From CADEDH01 sp965262175 (GTDB lineage: Bacteria > Actinomycetota > Acidimicrobiia > Acidimicrobiales > SZUA-35): a DNA stretch of 64,000 nucleotides. The stretch is taken from assembly GCA_965262175.1 (NCBI GenBank), contig CBDHES010000002.1:496001-560000 (forward strand), in the 5' to 3' direction. Within the stretch, counting starts at the first letter, position 1. The number at the start of each line of letters is the position of its first letter. The notes below the pieces were generated by a model. That model made no database searches and was not told where the DNA came from. It worked only from the letters and a program-made list of their open reading frames with translations. A program made the translations under genes and the position numbers. Of this stretch, positions 16,707-24,955 are shown piece by piece.

Positions 16707-17597
16707 ATGCCTGACAACGACCTCTCTCTCACCAACGCGGCGGGCGACGTGACCGTCGCCGCCGACGGCAAGACCGGCAACCTCCGCCTGGGCGGATCGG
16801 GGACCGAGGGCGACCTGGTTCTCACCGGTGACGACGGCCGGGTCAACGTTCATCTCGACGGCGGCGACGCGAACCTCACCCTCGGGGGCGGCGGCGGCAA
16901 CGCCGACATCGTCCTCGCCGACGACCAGGGCAAGGCGCGGGTCCACCTCGACGGAGCGACCGCCAACATCACACTCGGCGGCGAGGGTGCCGAGGGCGAC
17001 CTCATCGGCAAGGACGCCAAGGGTGCGACCACGGTTCACCTCGACGGTGGTTCGGCCAACCTGACGATGGGCGACGCCGGCCACAATGGCGACCTCCGCT
17101 TGATGACGGCCGGCGGTGGCGTGACGGTCCACGTCGACGGCGGCGGTGGCAACCTGATCCTCGGCGGCAACGACACCCAGGGCGACATCGCGCTGCTCAA
17201 CCCGACGGGCGGCCAGACGGTCCACGCCGACGGCGGCAACGGCAACCTCACCCTCGGCGGCAACGGCTCGAACGGCGACGTCACGATGCTCGATGCCGCC
17301 GGCATGACCAAGATCCACCTCGATGGTCAGACGGGGCAGATCACGGCGGCCAACGTCGTCGGCGCCGACCACGTCCTCGCCCCGGGGTACCGACTCGCCC
17401 CGTTGGCCGAGGTCGCCCGCCACATCGATGAGCGAGGCCACCTCCCGGGCGTCGCGCCGGCGTCCGAGATGCAGGCCGAGGGGGTCGATCTCGTCGGTCT
17501 GTCGATGACGCTGCTGGCCAAGGTCGAGGAGCTCACCCTCCACACCATCGCCCAGCAGGACCGCATCGAGCAGCTGGAGGCCCGTCTCGCCGACTGA
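16707..17597 (+). CDS. Fibre-like protein with six 31-residue beta repeats and C-terminal coiled coil
   Basis: 296 residues, no signal peptide. Residues 17-202 are six repeats of exactly 31 residues with consensus VHLDGGxANLTLGGxGxxG followed by DLxLxDxxG; this pattern of three short strands per repeat suggests a beta-helix or triangular fibre. The C-terminal ~80 residues (YRLAPLAEVARHIDERGHLP, then KVEELTLHTIAQQDRIEQLE) match a trimerising head-and-coil ending that I know mostly from Bacteroidota surface and tail-fibre-like proteins. Function is unknown; a structural fibre or adhesin is the best guess. AAGGAG lies 5 bases before the ATG. There are no phage genes nearby. Confidence 0.82.
   Translation: MPDNDLSLTNAAGDVTVAADGKTGNLRLGGSGTEGDLVLTGDDGRVNVHLDGGDANLTLGGGGGNADIVLADDQGKARVHLDGATANITLGGEGAEGDLIGKDAKGATTVHLDGGSANLTMGDAGHNGDLRLMTAGGGVTVHVDGGGGNLILGGNDTQGDIALLNPTGGQTVHADGGNGNLTLGGNGSNGDVTMLDAAGMTKIHLDGQTGQITAANVVGADHVLAPGYRLAPLAEVARHIDERGHLPGVAPASEMQAEGVDLVGLSMTLLAKVEELTLHTIAQQDRIEQLEARLAD
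16755..17312 (+). repeat. Six tandem 93-bp coding repeats
   Basis: Six in-frame units of 93 bases encode the 31-residue repeats of the fibre-like protein. A seventh unit begins at 17313 and breaks off after about eight residues, where the C-terminal domain starts. Unit length is exact while the sequence has diverged, so the array is old rather than freshly amplified. Confidence 0.85.
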
Positions 17598-17615
17598 CGG
17601 GGACGGCTGATCCGG

Positions 17616-17660
17616 TTGACCCCCATCAATAGTGGACTAGAGTCCACTATTGATGGGGGT
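17616..17660. promoter_or_regulatory. 42-bp perfect palindrome overlapping the MarR promoter and start codon
   Basis: Two 20-base arms (17619-17638 and 17641-17660) are perfect inverted repeats around the two-base centre AG. The left arm reads ACCCCCATCAATAGTGGACT. It covers a -35 TTGACC (17616-17621), a TAGAGT -10 (17638-17643, 16-base spacer) and the ATG at 17653. It is most likely an autoregulatory operator of the MarR protein; as RNA it would also form a very strong hairpin that could stop read-through from the fibre gene. Confidence 0.78.
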
Positions 17661-18108
17661 TCGGGACCATCGAGCACTGGCCGAGCGGATGCGGGCGTTC
17701 AACCGCTTCTACACCGAGGCGATCGGTTCTCTCGACGACGATCACGAGGGTCTTCCGGTGACCCTCGCCGGGTCCCGGCTCCTGTTCACCATCGCCGCCA
17801 CCGACGATCCGCGGGTACGGCCGTTGGCCGACGCCCTCCAGCTCGACCTGGCCTATACCAGCCGGGTCCTGGGCACGCTGGAGGACGCCGGGCTGATCGA
17901 GCGGACGATCGACCCCGACGATCGGCGTCGACGAGCGGTCGCTCTCACCGCTGCCGGCCGCGACGTGCTCGATGAGATCGAGCACCGATCCAACGCTCGG
18001 ATGCTGGCCATCGTCGACCACCTCAACGGTGAGGACACCGACCGACTCCTGGCGGCGATGGACACGATCCGATCCCTGCTGACTCCTGAGGAGACCGAGA
18101 CCCGATGA
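17653..18108 (+). CDS. MarR-family transcriptional regulator
   Basis: 151 residues, winged helix-turn-helix with the MarR pattern: QLDLAYTSRVLGTLEDAGLI as recognition helix and the wing DPDDRRRRAVALTAAG. MarR proteins are dimeric repressors released by phenolic or oxidant ligands. ATG at 17653 lies inside the right arm of a 42-bp palindrome, a strong sign of autoregulation; the nominal TTG at 17650 is not needed. Its stop overlaps the start of the cupin gene (ATGA), so the two form an operon. Confidence 0.9.
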   Translation: MGVRDHRALAERMRAFNRFYTEAIGSLDDDHEGLPVTLAGSRLLFTIAATDDPRVRPLADALQLDLAYTSRVLGTLEDAGLIERTIDPDDRRRRAVALTAAGRDVLDEIEHRSNARMLAIVDHLNGEDTDRLLAAMDTIRSLLTPEETETR

Positions 18109-18467
18109 CCGACCCGATCGAGCACTTCCCGCCCGAGATCGCGGCGCTCCCCCACTTCGATGGCCCCTTCGACGCCTACCGATTGGTCGCCGAAGGGTGC
18201 CAGGTCCTGTTCGCCACCTACCCGGCCGGGACCTCGATCGCCCCCCACCGCCATCCGACGGACAACGTCGGGGTGATCACCATGGGCCAGCTGATCCTCA
18301 CGATCGGCGACGATCGCGCCACGTATGGCCCAGGCCAGTGGTACCACGTGCCGGCCGAGGTCGAGCACGCCGCCGACTTCGAGGTCGACACCGCCGAGAT
18401 CGAGCTCTGGTTCGAGCCGGGTCGGTCGGCGACGGTCAGGGAGCGGCCTGGGCCCGGACGTAGCTGA
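18105..18467 (+). CDS. Small cupin-domain protein
   Basis: 120 residues forming a single cupin barrel. The metal motif is visible as HRHPTDNVGVITMGQL (first motif, two His) and later WYHVPAEVEHAADF (second motif His). Small cupins of this type often protect against or process aldehydes and reactive metabolites, or bind a ligand; no specific function can be assigned. It is translationally coupled to the MarR gene by a 4-base overlap and presumably controlled by it. Its last 32 bases overlap the convergent acyl carrier protein gene. Confidence 0.82.
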   Translation: MTDPIEHFPPEIAALPHFDGPFDAYRLVAEGCQVLFATYPAGTSIAPHRHPTDNVGVITMGQLILTIGDDRATYGPGQWYHVPAEVEHAADFEVDTAEIELWFEPGRSATVRERPGPGRS

Positions 18468-18687
18468 CGAGCGACTCGACCCCGGTGTAGTGGATGGCGT
18501 CCTCGAAGTCGGGCGCCAGGCCAAATGCCTCGTTGACCGCGGCGAACACCGTGGGAAGCGCCTGGGAGTCCCAGACCGCAACGGTTTCCATCGAGTCCCC
18601 GACGCCGACCACGACGTGGGGATCACCGGTGGAACGGAGGGCGTACTGCACCACGTCGACGATGTGTTGATGGAGAAGGTCGGCCAT
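18436..18687 (-). CDS. Acyl carrier protein-like protein
   Basis: 83 residues with the length and pattern of an acyl carrier protein: a WDSQALPTVFAAVNEAFG segment at about 39-56, where the DS serine would carry phosphopantetheine, then acidic helix III (DFEDAIHYTGVESLVSYV). No ketosynthase or adenylation gene is adjacent, so it is an orphan carrier; it may serve a pathway encoded elsewhere. GGAGGA lies about 7 bases before the ATG at 18687. Confidence 0.75.
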   Translation of the reverse strand: MADLLHQHIVDVVQYALRSTGDPHVVVGVGDSMETVAVWDSQALPTVFAAVNEAFGLAPDFEDAIHYTGVESLVSYVRAQAAP

Positions 18688-18797
18688 GAAGCGGTCCTCC
18701 GAGGGGAAGCGAGCGTGGGCCTCGACCCTAGGAGCGGCCGGCTCGGAGCCGCTTCACCAATGTTGGGTATTCGGGTGGCGCCCCCAATCCTGGAGGG

Positions 18798-19592
18798 ATG
18801 CACCACGATCTGGTGATCAGCCCGTTCGGGGCATCGGCGAGCGACCTGGTGGCGGTGGCCCGGTGCGCCGACGAGGTCGGCTTCGACGGCATCTGGACCT
18901 ACGACCATCTGACCGGCTCAATGCTCGGCCGCGGCCGATCGCACGACCCGTTCGCCATCCTGGGCGCGATGGCCGTTGCCACCGAGCGGGTCCGGCTCGG
19001 CCCCCTGGTCGCCAACATGATGAACCGCCATCCCGTCCAGCTAGCGGTGGCGATGGGCACCCTCCAATCGCTCAGCGGCGGCCGAGCGGTGCTGGGGGTC
19101 GGAGCGGGCGCGGCCCCGGGGTCGCGATTCGCCGGCGAGCACGAAGCCATCGGGACCGCGCTGCTGGACGGCCCGGCCCGGCGTCGCCGGTTGACCGAGA
19201 CGATCGGCGTCGTGCGGGCGCTGTGGGCTGGCGCCTCGACGTTCGACGGCGAGTTCTTCTCCGTTGCCGGATCCTGGCCGGGGATCGACACCGAGCCTCC
19301 CCCACCGATCATCGTCGGCGCCAGCGGCGCTCGGACCGTCGAGCTGGCGGTGGCCCACGCCGACGGGGTGAACCTGGCCACCGGGGCCGACCGGGCGGTC
19401 GCGCTGGCCACGGTGGCGGCGTCGGCCCCGGCCGGCTTCGAGGTCTCCCACCATGAGCTGATCGATTGGAGCCACCCACGCGGGGGAACCCCACCGCCGC
19501 CGGACGGACCGATCACCCGCCGGGTCCTGGCGGTCAGCGCGCCCTTCGATCTGGCGGCCATCGCCGACCTCGGGGCCCGGCTCGGGCGTTGA
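18798..19592 (+). CDS. LLM-class (F420 or FMN) luciferase-like oxidoreductase
   Basis: 264 residues, TIM-barrel luciferase-like fold. Typical features: DEVGFDGIWTYDHLT near residue 24, the ATERVRLGPLV strand, SGGRAVLGVGAG and a late IIVGASGARTVELA. It is shorter than the usual 290-340 residues because the C-terminal helices are trimmed. Actinobacterial members mostly use coenzyme F420. Substrate unknown. No operon partner; the GlgP gene follows 178 bases later. Confidence 0.85.
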   Translation: MHHDLVISPFGASASDLVAVARCADEVGFDGIWTYDHLTGSMLGRGRSHDPFAILGAMAVATERVRLGPLVANMMNRHPVQLAVAMGTLQSLSGGRAVLGVGAGAAPGSRFAGEHEAIGTALLDGPARRRRLTETIGVVRALWAGASTFDGEFFSVAGSWPGIDTEPPPPIIVGASGARTVELAVAHADGVNLATGADRAVALATVAASAPAGFEVSHHELIDWSHPRGGTPPPPDGPITRRVLAVSAPFDLAAIADLGARLGR

Positions 19593-19770
19593 GCCGGAGG
19601 TTCACGGAGCGGTCAGACCATCGACTTCCCGAGGTCGTCTCCGGTTGGGGTTGGTGTGGTTGACTTGGATCTGGCGGCGCTGGGCCGATGGTTGGTTCCC
19701 GATCCGGGGAACCGGTCGCCCGTCCGGCACCGGATCCCGCACGACCGCCAACCCGCCGGGAGCCCGCTCC

Positions 19771-22329
19771 ATGACCTCTGATGCCCTTCACCCGCCGGCG
19801 ACCTCGAGCCACGAGGTGGCCGATGTCCGGGCAAAGCTGACCGAACTGGGGCTCGACCTCCACCGGATCTGGCGCCACACCCCCGATGAGCTGTGGGGTC
19901 GGCTCGACCCGGAGCTGTGGAGTGCCACCCACAACCGGTGGGTCATCCTCCAGACGGTGTCCGATCGTCGTCTCGCCGAGTTGGCCGACGACCCGACCTT
20001 CCGTGATCAGCTCGACCAGCTGTGGCGTGAGCACGAGGCGGCACAAACCCGACGACGGTGGTTCCACGATCAGCAGGCCGACCCCGACCTCCGGGTGGCC
20101 TACTTCTCGATGGAGTTCATGCTGTCAGAGGCGCTGCCCATCTACTCCGGTGGGCTCGGCAACGTGGCCGGGGATCAGCTGAAGGCGGCCGACGATCTCG
20201 GGGTGCCGGTGGTGGCGATCGGGCTGCTCTACCAGCAGGGCTACTTCCGCCAGGTCATCGACGCCGACGGCGAGCAACGAGCGGTGTATCCCTACAACGA
20301 CCCGTCGCACCTCCCGATCAGCCCGGTCCGCGACGCCGACGGCGAATGGGTCCGGGTGACGGTCCCGTTCGCCGGCTCCCCGGTTCGGGCCCGGGCGTGG
20401 CAGGTCCGGGTGGGACGGGTGACGCTCTACCTGCTCGACGCCAACGTCCCCTCGAACCGACCCGAGGTCCGGGGGGTGACCTCGGAGCTCTACGGCGGCG
20501 GGACCGAGACCCGCCTGGCGCAGGAGATCCTGCTGGGCATCGGCGGGGTCCGGCTCCTCGATGCCCTCGGGCTCGACCCGGCCGTGTACCACCTGAACGA
20601 GGGCCACGCCTCCTTCGCCGTGCTCGAGCGGGCCCGGCTGTTCGCCGAACGGCACGGATGCAGCTTCCAGGAGGCCCGATCGATCACCCGGGCCGGCAAC
20701 CTGTTCACGACCCACACGCCGGTCGCGGCCGGCTTCGACCGGTTCCCGACCTCGATGGTCGGCCGGTATCTCGGGCGCTACCTGTCCGACGAGGTCGGCG
20801 TCGACGCCGACGAGGTGCTGGCCCTCGGGGCCGACGCCGAGCGGGGTGGCGACGTGTTCAACATGGCCCACCTCGCGGTCCGATCCTCGGGCGCGGTGAA
20901 CGGGGTCAGCGAGCTCCACGGTCGGGTCAGCCGGCGGCTGTTCGCTCCGCTCTTCCCCCGGTGGCCCCTGGCCGAGATCCCCATCGGATCGGTGACCAAC
21001 GGCATCCATGTCGACACCTGGATCGACTCGGCGGCCGCCTCGCTGTGGCGAGGAGTGGTCCCCCCGGAGCGGTTCACCGACGGGCGCGACACCGAGGCCT
21101 ACGAGCTCGACCGGGTCGCCGACGCCGAGCTGTGGAGCATGCGGTCGTCGGCCCGGAGCGGACTGGTCCGATTCGTCCGGGACCGGTGGAACCAGCACCT
21201 GACCGACGGCGGCGCCGACCCCACCGAGGCGGCGGCCGCCACCCAGAACCTGTTCGACCCCAATGCGCTGACCATCGGGTTCGCCCGTCGGTTCGCCGAG
21301 TACAAGCGACCGACCCTGCTCCTCCGGGATCCGGACCGGCTGGCCCGGATCCTCGGCGACCGGGAGCGACCGGTCCAGCTCCTCGTGGCCGGCAAGGCCC
21401 ACCCGGCCGATGAGCGGGGCCGGGCGATGATCAGCGAGTGGGTCCGGTTCTCGAAGCGACCCGACGTGGCCGGCTCGGTCATCTTCCTCGCCGACTACGA
21501 CATGCTCCTCACCCGCCAGCTCGTCCAGGGCGTCGACCTCTGGGTCAACAACCCGCTCCGCCCATGGGAGGCGAGCGGCACGTCGGGAATGAAGATCCTG
21601 CCGAACGGCGGCCTGAACCTGTCCGTCGCCGACGGGTGGTGGGCCGAGGCGTTCCGACCCGGCCGGGGCTGGGCCATCGGCGGCGACGACGGTGGGGCCG
21701 GCGAGGCCGATGCCGAGAGCATGTACCGTCTCCTGGAAGAGGAGATCGTGCCCCGGTTCTACGAGCGGGACGAGCATGGCCTGCCGGCGGCGTGGGTGAC
21801 GATGATACGGGAGAGCATGCGGACGATGACGGCCCGCTTCTCCGCCGATCGGACCGTCCGGCAGTACACCGAGCGCTACTACCTGCCGCTGGCCGCTTCC
21901 TACCGCAGCCGCGTGGCCGACGACCTGACCGACGGGTTGGCCGTCGCCGCCTGGACCGACCAGGCAGGTGAGCGGTTCGGCCGGGTCCACACCACGCAGC
22001 CGGTCGTCGATGAGACCGGTTCGGTCCACCTGTTCGGCTACCTGGCCGATCTCGACCCGTCCGAGCTCGCCGTCGAGCTGTACGCCGAGGGTGTCGACGC
22101 CGAGGCCGAGCCGACGATCGTGGAGCTGGCGGCGGTCGAACCTCTCGTCGGGGCGGAGAACGCCTTCCGGTTCGAGGCGACGCTCGGACCGGAGCGGCCC
22201 CCGGAGGACTTCAGCCTCCGGCTCCGCCTTCGCCGACGAGGGGTCATCGCTGCGCTGGAGGCACCTTCCATCGCCTGGCTCGGTCGCCTGCAGCCGATCG
22301 TCCCCGAGCTCGCCGGCGCCACCGCCTGA
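19771..22329 (+). CDS. glgP: Alpha-glucan (glycogen/maltodextrin) phosphorylase
   Basis: 852 residues, glycosyltransferase family 35, with the N-terminal extension typical of the actinobacterial alpha-glucan phosphorylase class. It releases glucose-1-phosphate from glycogen or maltodextrin. Visible: YFSMEFMLSEALPIYSGGLG near residue 111, the YHLNEGHASF motif, and the pyridoxal-phosphate lysine in EASGTSGMKILPNGG. The start at 19771 (MTSDALHPP) is preceded by GGGAG about 9 bases upstream; a longer frame upstream is not supported. It faces the glycogen synthase gene end to end, so degradation and synthesis genes sit together but are transcribed separately. Confidence 0.95.
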   Translation: MTSDALHPPATSSHEVADVRAKLTELGLDLHRIWRHTPDELWGRLDPELWSATHNRWVILQTVSDRRLAELADDPTFRDQLDQLWREHEAAQTRRRWFHDQQADPDLRVAYFSMEFMLSEALPIYSGGLGNVAGDQLKAADDLGVPVVAIGLLYQQGYFRQVIDADGEQRAVYPYNDPSHLPISPVRDADGEWVRVTVPFAGSPVRARAWQVRVGRVTLYLLDANVPSNRPEVRGVTSELYGGGTETRLAQEILLGIGGVRLLDALGLDPAVYHLNEGHASFAVLERARLFAERHGCSFQEARSITRAGNLFTTHTPVAAGFDRFPTSMVGRYLGRYLSDEVGVDADEVLALGADAERGGDVFNMAHLAVRSSGAVNGVSELHGRVSRRLFAPLFPRWPLAEIPIGSVTNGIHVDTWIDSAAASLWRGVVPPERFTDGRDTEAYELDRVADAELWSMRSSARSGLVRFVRDRWNQHLTDGGADPTEAAAATQNLFDPNALTIGFARRFAEYKRPTLLLRDPDRLARILGDRERPVQLLVAGKAHPADERGRAMISEWVRFSKRPDVAGSVIFLADYDMLLTRQLVQGVDLWVNNPLRPWEASGTSGMKILPNGGLNLSVADGWWAEAFRPGRGWAIGGDDGGAGEADAESMYRLLEEEIVPRFYERDEHGLPAAWVTMIRESMRTMTARFSADRTVRQYTERYYLPLAASYRSRVADDLTDGLAVAAWTDQAGERFGRVHTTQPVVDETGSVHLFGYLADLDPSELAVELYAEGVDAEAEPTIVELAAVEPLVGAENAFRFEATLGPERPPEDFSLRLRLRRRGVIAALEAPSIAWLGRLQPIVPELAGATA

Positions 22330-22345
22330 CCGGCGGACCCGCCGG
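22330..22345. terminator. GC hairpin between convergent glgP and glgA
   Basis: CCGGCG-GACC-CGCCGG directly after the glgP stop codon. There is no T tract, as often in GC-rich genomes. It could act on both strands. It is followed by a 15-bp tandem duplication (GGATCAGCCGCCGGC at 22359-22373 and 22374-22388) that runs into the end of glgA. Confidence 0.4.
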
Positions 22346-22376
22346 ATCAGAAGCCACCGGATCAGCCGCCGGCGGA

Positions 22377-23765
22377 TCAGCCGCCGGCGGCGACGTCTTC
22401 GAAGAGACGGCGGTAGTGGTCGGCCGGGCCGTGCCACGACCAGTCGGCCGTCATCCCCCGGCGCTGGATGGCCCGTCGCCGCCACTGGTTCCGCCAACCC
22501 CGGACACCCCGGTGGAGCGCATCGAGGATGGCGGGCGCCGAGGGGCGGGCGGCGACGAACCCGGTGCCCCGCTCGGGGTGACGGTCGGTGTCGACGACGG
22601 TGTCGGCCAGGCCGCCGACCCCGGTGACGACGGGGACGGTCCCGCAGGTCATGGCCTGCATCTGGGTCAACCCGCAGGGCTCGAACCGACTCGGCACGCA
22701 CAGGAGATCACTGCCGGCGACCACCAGATGAGCGAACGCCTCGTCGTAGCCCGACACCACCGTGACGTGGTCGGGGAGGTCGGCGGCCGCCCGCTGGGCC
22801 GCCTCGATCAGGCCCGGATCGCCCGACCCGTGAAGGACGAGCCGAGCGGGGATGGTCGGGAGGAACGAGGCCAGGTCGAGGACCAGATCGATCCCCTTCT
22901 GGCCGACCATCCGGCTCACCATCCCGACGATCGGTCCCGGGCCGTCCCCGAGCCCGACCGCGCCGGCCAGCTCCCGGCGGCACACCGCCTTCCCCGACAG
23001 GTCGGCCCAGCTGTAGTTGGCCGGGAGGTAGCGGTCCTCGGCCGGGTCCCACAGCTGGGGGTCGAGGCCGTTGCGGATCCCGACGAGGTCGTCGCCGCGG
23101 CGACCCAGCTCGCCGTCGAGACCACAACCGTGGGCCGGGGTCAGGATCTCCCGGGCGTAGCCGGGACTGACCGTCACCACCCGGGAGCTGAGCCGGATGG
23201 CGGCCGCCAGTGGATTGGCCCGTCCGAGGTGCTCGAAGGACGGAGCCCGGTGGCCGAGCGCCGCCAGCCAACCGAGGTCGCCGTCGCCCTGGTGGGACAG
23301 GTTGTGGATCGTCAGCACGGTCCGCTCCGGCGGGAACCAGGCGACGGCGCTGGCGGTGTGCCAGTCGTTGATATGCAGCACGTCGACGCCGAGCCGGTCG
23401 GCGACTGCGGCGACGGCCGCCCCGAAGGCGTAGAAGCGATGGTCGTTGTCGGCCCACCCTCGGCCCGTGGCGGGGTCGAGGTAGGGGTGAGGGCGATCGA
23501 GTCCCGGCAGCCACACCGCGTGGAGCACGCCGACTCCGGACAGCGATGCCGACCGGATCCGGGCTCGGCCGCCGGCCCACGACGGGATGTCGGTCCACCA
23601 CACGTCGGAGCCGGCCACCTCGATCGGGTAGTCGGGGACGATCAGCTCGACGCCGAGTCCGAGGTGATGGAGCTGGCGGGCCAGGCCCGCCGTCGCCTCG
23701 CCCAGCCCGCCGACCTTGACGAAGGGGTCGAGCTCGGCAGCTGCCACCGCCACCCGTGCCGCCAT
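22377..23765 (-). CDS. glgA: Glycogen synthase (GT5, starch-synthase type)
   Basis: 462 residues. Extends alpha-1,4-glucan from a nucleotide glucose (ADP-glucose in this family). N-terminal KVGGLGE motif (residues 17-23), the DVLHINDWHTA segment near 130, SRMVGQKGIDLV opening the second Rossmann domain, and the SRFEPCGLTQMQAM nucleotide-sugar motif near the end. Length is normal for bacterial GlgA. GGGAGG lies before the ATG. The C-terminal codons include part of a 15-bp tandem repeat shared with the intergenic space. Confidence 0.93.
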   Translation of the reverse strand: MAARVAVAAAELDPFVKVGGLGEATAGLARQLHHLGLGVELIVPDYPIEVAGSDVWWTDIPSWAGGRARIRSASLSGVGVLHAVWLPGLDRPHPYLDPATGRGWADNDHRFYAFGAAVAAVADRLGVDVLHINDWHTASAVAWFPPERTVLTIHNLSHQGDGDLGWLAALGHRAPSFEHLGRANPLAAAIRLSSRVVTVSPGYAREILTPAHGCGLDGELGRRGDDLVGIRNGLDPQLWDPAEDRYLPANYSWADLSGKAVCRRELAGAVGLGDGPGPIVGMVSRMVGQKGIDLVLDLASFLPTIPARLVLHGSGDPGLIEAAQRAAADLPDHVTVVSGYDEAFAHLVVAGSDLLCVPSRFEPCGLTQMQAMTCGTVPVVTGVGGLADTVVDTDRHPERGTGFVAARPSAPAILDALHRGVRGWRNQWRRRAIQRRGMTADWSWHGPADHYRRLFEDVAAGG

Positions 23766-23882
23766 CTGCCACCTCCCGATCGGGCCGACACCGCGTCGAA
23801 CGAACCCGTGCGTCGATCGTCGACGAGCGGTGTCCGAGAGGGAAGAGGCCTTGGTCCCGGCGGCTCCCGAAGGTGGGTCCGC

Positions 23883-24863
23883 TCAGGTTCGTTGGCCGAT
23901 CACCAACGTCGTCATCTCGTCGACGACCGGCGAGGCTGGCTCGACCTCGAAGCCACGGTCGGCCAGCATCGACGACAGATCATCGGCGGAGCGGGATCGA
24001 TGTCCAGGGACGAAGACCGCGTGCTGGAGCGACCAGGCTGCGGCGTGGTTGCCGCTGCCGACCATGAAGTCGTGGATGGCGATCCACCGCATGTCGCGCT
24101 CGACCAGGGCGTCGAGCAGTGGCTCGTGGGTGTCGCCCGGAATAGACGAGAACAGGTAGCTCAGGACCGAGCCGTCGTATCGAACCCCATCGGTGTCGGT
24201 CGGCCAGGTGGTCGGGTCGAGGGCGCTGCCGGCGACGAACGACACCCGATCATCGACCGGTGGTGCCGACTCGACCACCACGTCGAGATCGACGACATCG
24301 ACGTCGACGTCGTGGTGCTTGACGATCGAACGGGCGATCGCCCCCCAGCCACCACCGAGGTCCAGCACCCGATCGTCTGGCTCGGGTAGCGACCGGGCGA
24401 TCGCCTTGGCCGGCCCGAGCGACCCGGCGTACTGCGACGCCTGGTAGGCCTCGGCCTCCTCGGCGTCGGCGAACCAGCCCTCGTACCCGGCCCTGCTCTC
24501 GGGGTCGGTCAACACGGTGGCCAGCACGTTCTCGCCGGTGGCACCGAGGGTCAGCCGGGGTGTCATCTGCTGCAGGACCTGCCCGCCGAGGTAGTCGGCG
24601 TAGGAGTTGTCGCCGGCCAGGAGACGCTCCATCGAGGTGTGGAGCTGCCACACCCCGTCGACCAGCTCGACGAGTCCCTCGTCGGCCAGGACGTGGAGCC
24701 AGGTGTCGACGAGGCCGGGGTCGGGGTAGGTGTCGGAGAGCTCCTCGGCTGTGGCCGGTAGGCGATCGAACAACCGCTGCTCGCAGGCGGTGAGCAGCGC
24801 CCACGATGCGATGTAGCCGTAGCCGGTGTCGTTGATCTTTCGTGCTGCCGTCGCGAGATCCAT
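23883..24863 (-). CDS. S-adenosylmethionine-dependent O-methyltransferase-like protein
   Basis: 326 residues: N-terminal winged-helix dimerisation part (about 1-90, containing LPATAEELSDTYPDPG) and a C-terminal Rossmann methyltransferase domain with motif I VLDLGGGWGAIAR near residue 171. The plan resembles COMT/hydroxyneurosporene-type methyltransferases that act on small molecules or polyketides. Substrate unknown. A TTGACG-17 nt-GATGGT promoter-like pair ends six bases before the ATG, suggesting a leaderless message. Confidence 0.85.
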   Translation of the reverse strand: MDLATAARKINDTGYGYIASWALLTACEQRLFDRLPATAEELSDTYPDPGLVDTWLHVLADEGLVELVDGVWQLHTSMERLLAGDNSYADYLGGQVLQQMTPRLTLGATGENVLATVLTDPESRAGYEGWFADAEEAEAYQASQYAGSLGPAKAIARSLPEPDDRVLDLGGGWGAIARSIVKHHDVDVDVVDLDVVVESAPPVDDRVSFVAGSALDPTTWPTDTDGVRYDGSVLSYLFSSIPGDTHEPLLDALVERDMRWIAIHDFMVGSGNHAAAWSLQHAVFVPGHRSRSADDLSSMLADRGFEVEPASPVVDEMTTLVIGQRT

Positions 24864-24929
24864 AGCTCGACCATCGCGGGTCGAGCCCGCGCCGTCAAAG
24901 GGGCGGCGAGCTCGACCGGCCTGGTCGGG

Positions 24930-24943
24930 ACGCCGGTCGGCGT
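24930..24943 (-). terminator. Hairpin after the SnoaL-like gene
   Basis: ACGCC-GGTC-GGCGT lies 12 bases past the stop of the SnoaL-like gene and ahead of the methyltransferase gene. A short stem without a T run; a weak terminator candidate. Confidence 0.3.
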
Positions 24944-24955
24944 TCCGTCAGACGC

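Noticed and set aside
16086..17543. 485-codon minus-strand frame reading through the fibre gene into the PPOX-fold gene
   Set aside because: Only the last 156 codons resemble a protein family; the rest is the antisense image of the 93-bp repeats.
22359..22388. Tandem 15-bp repeat after glgP as a possible CRISPR or attachment site
   Set aside because: Only two adjoining copies without spacers; simple local duplication within GC-rich sequence.
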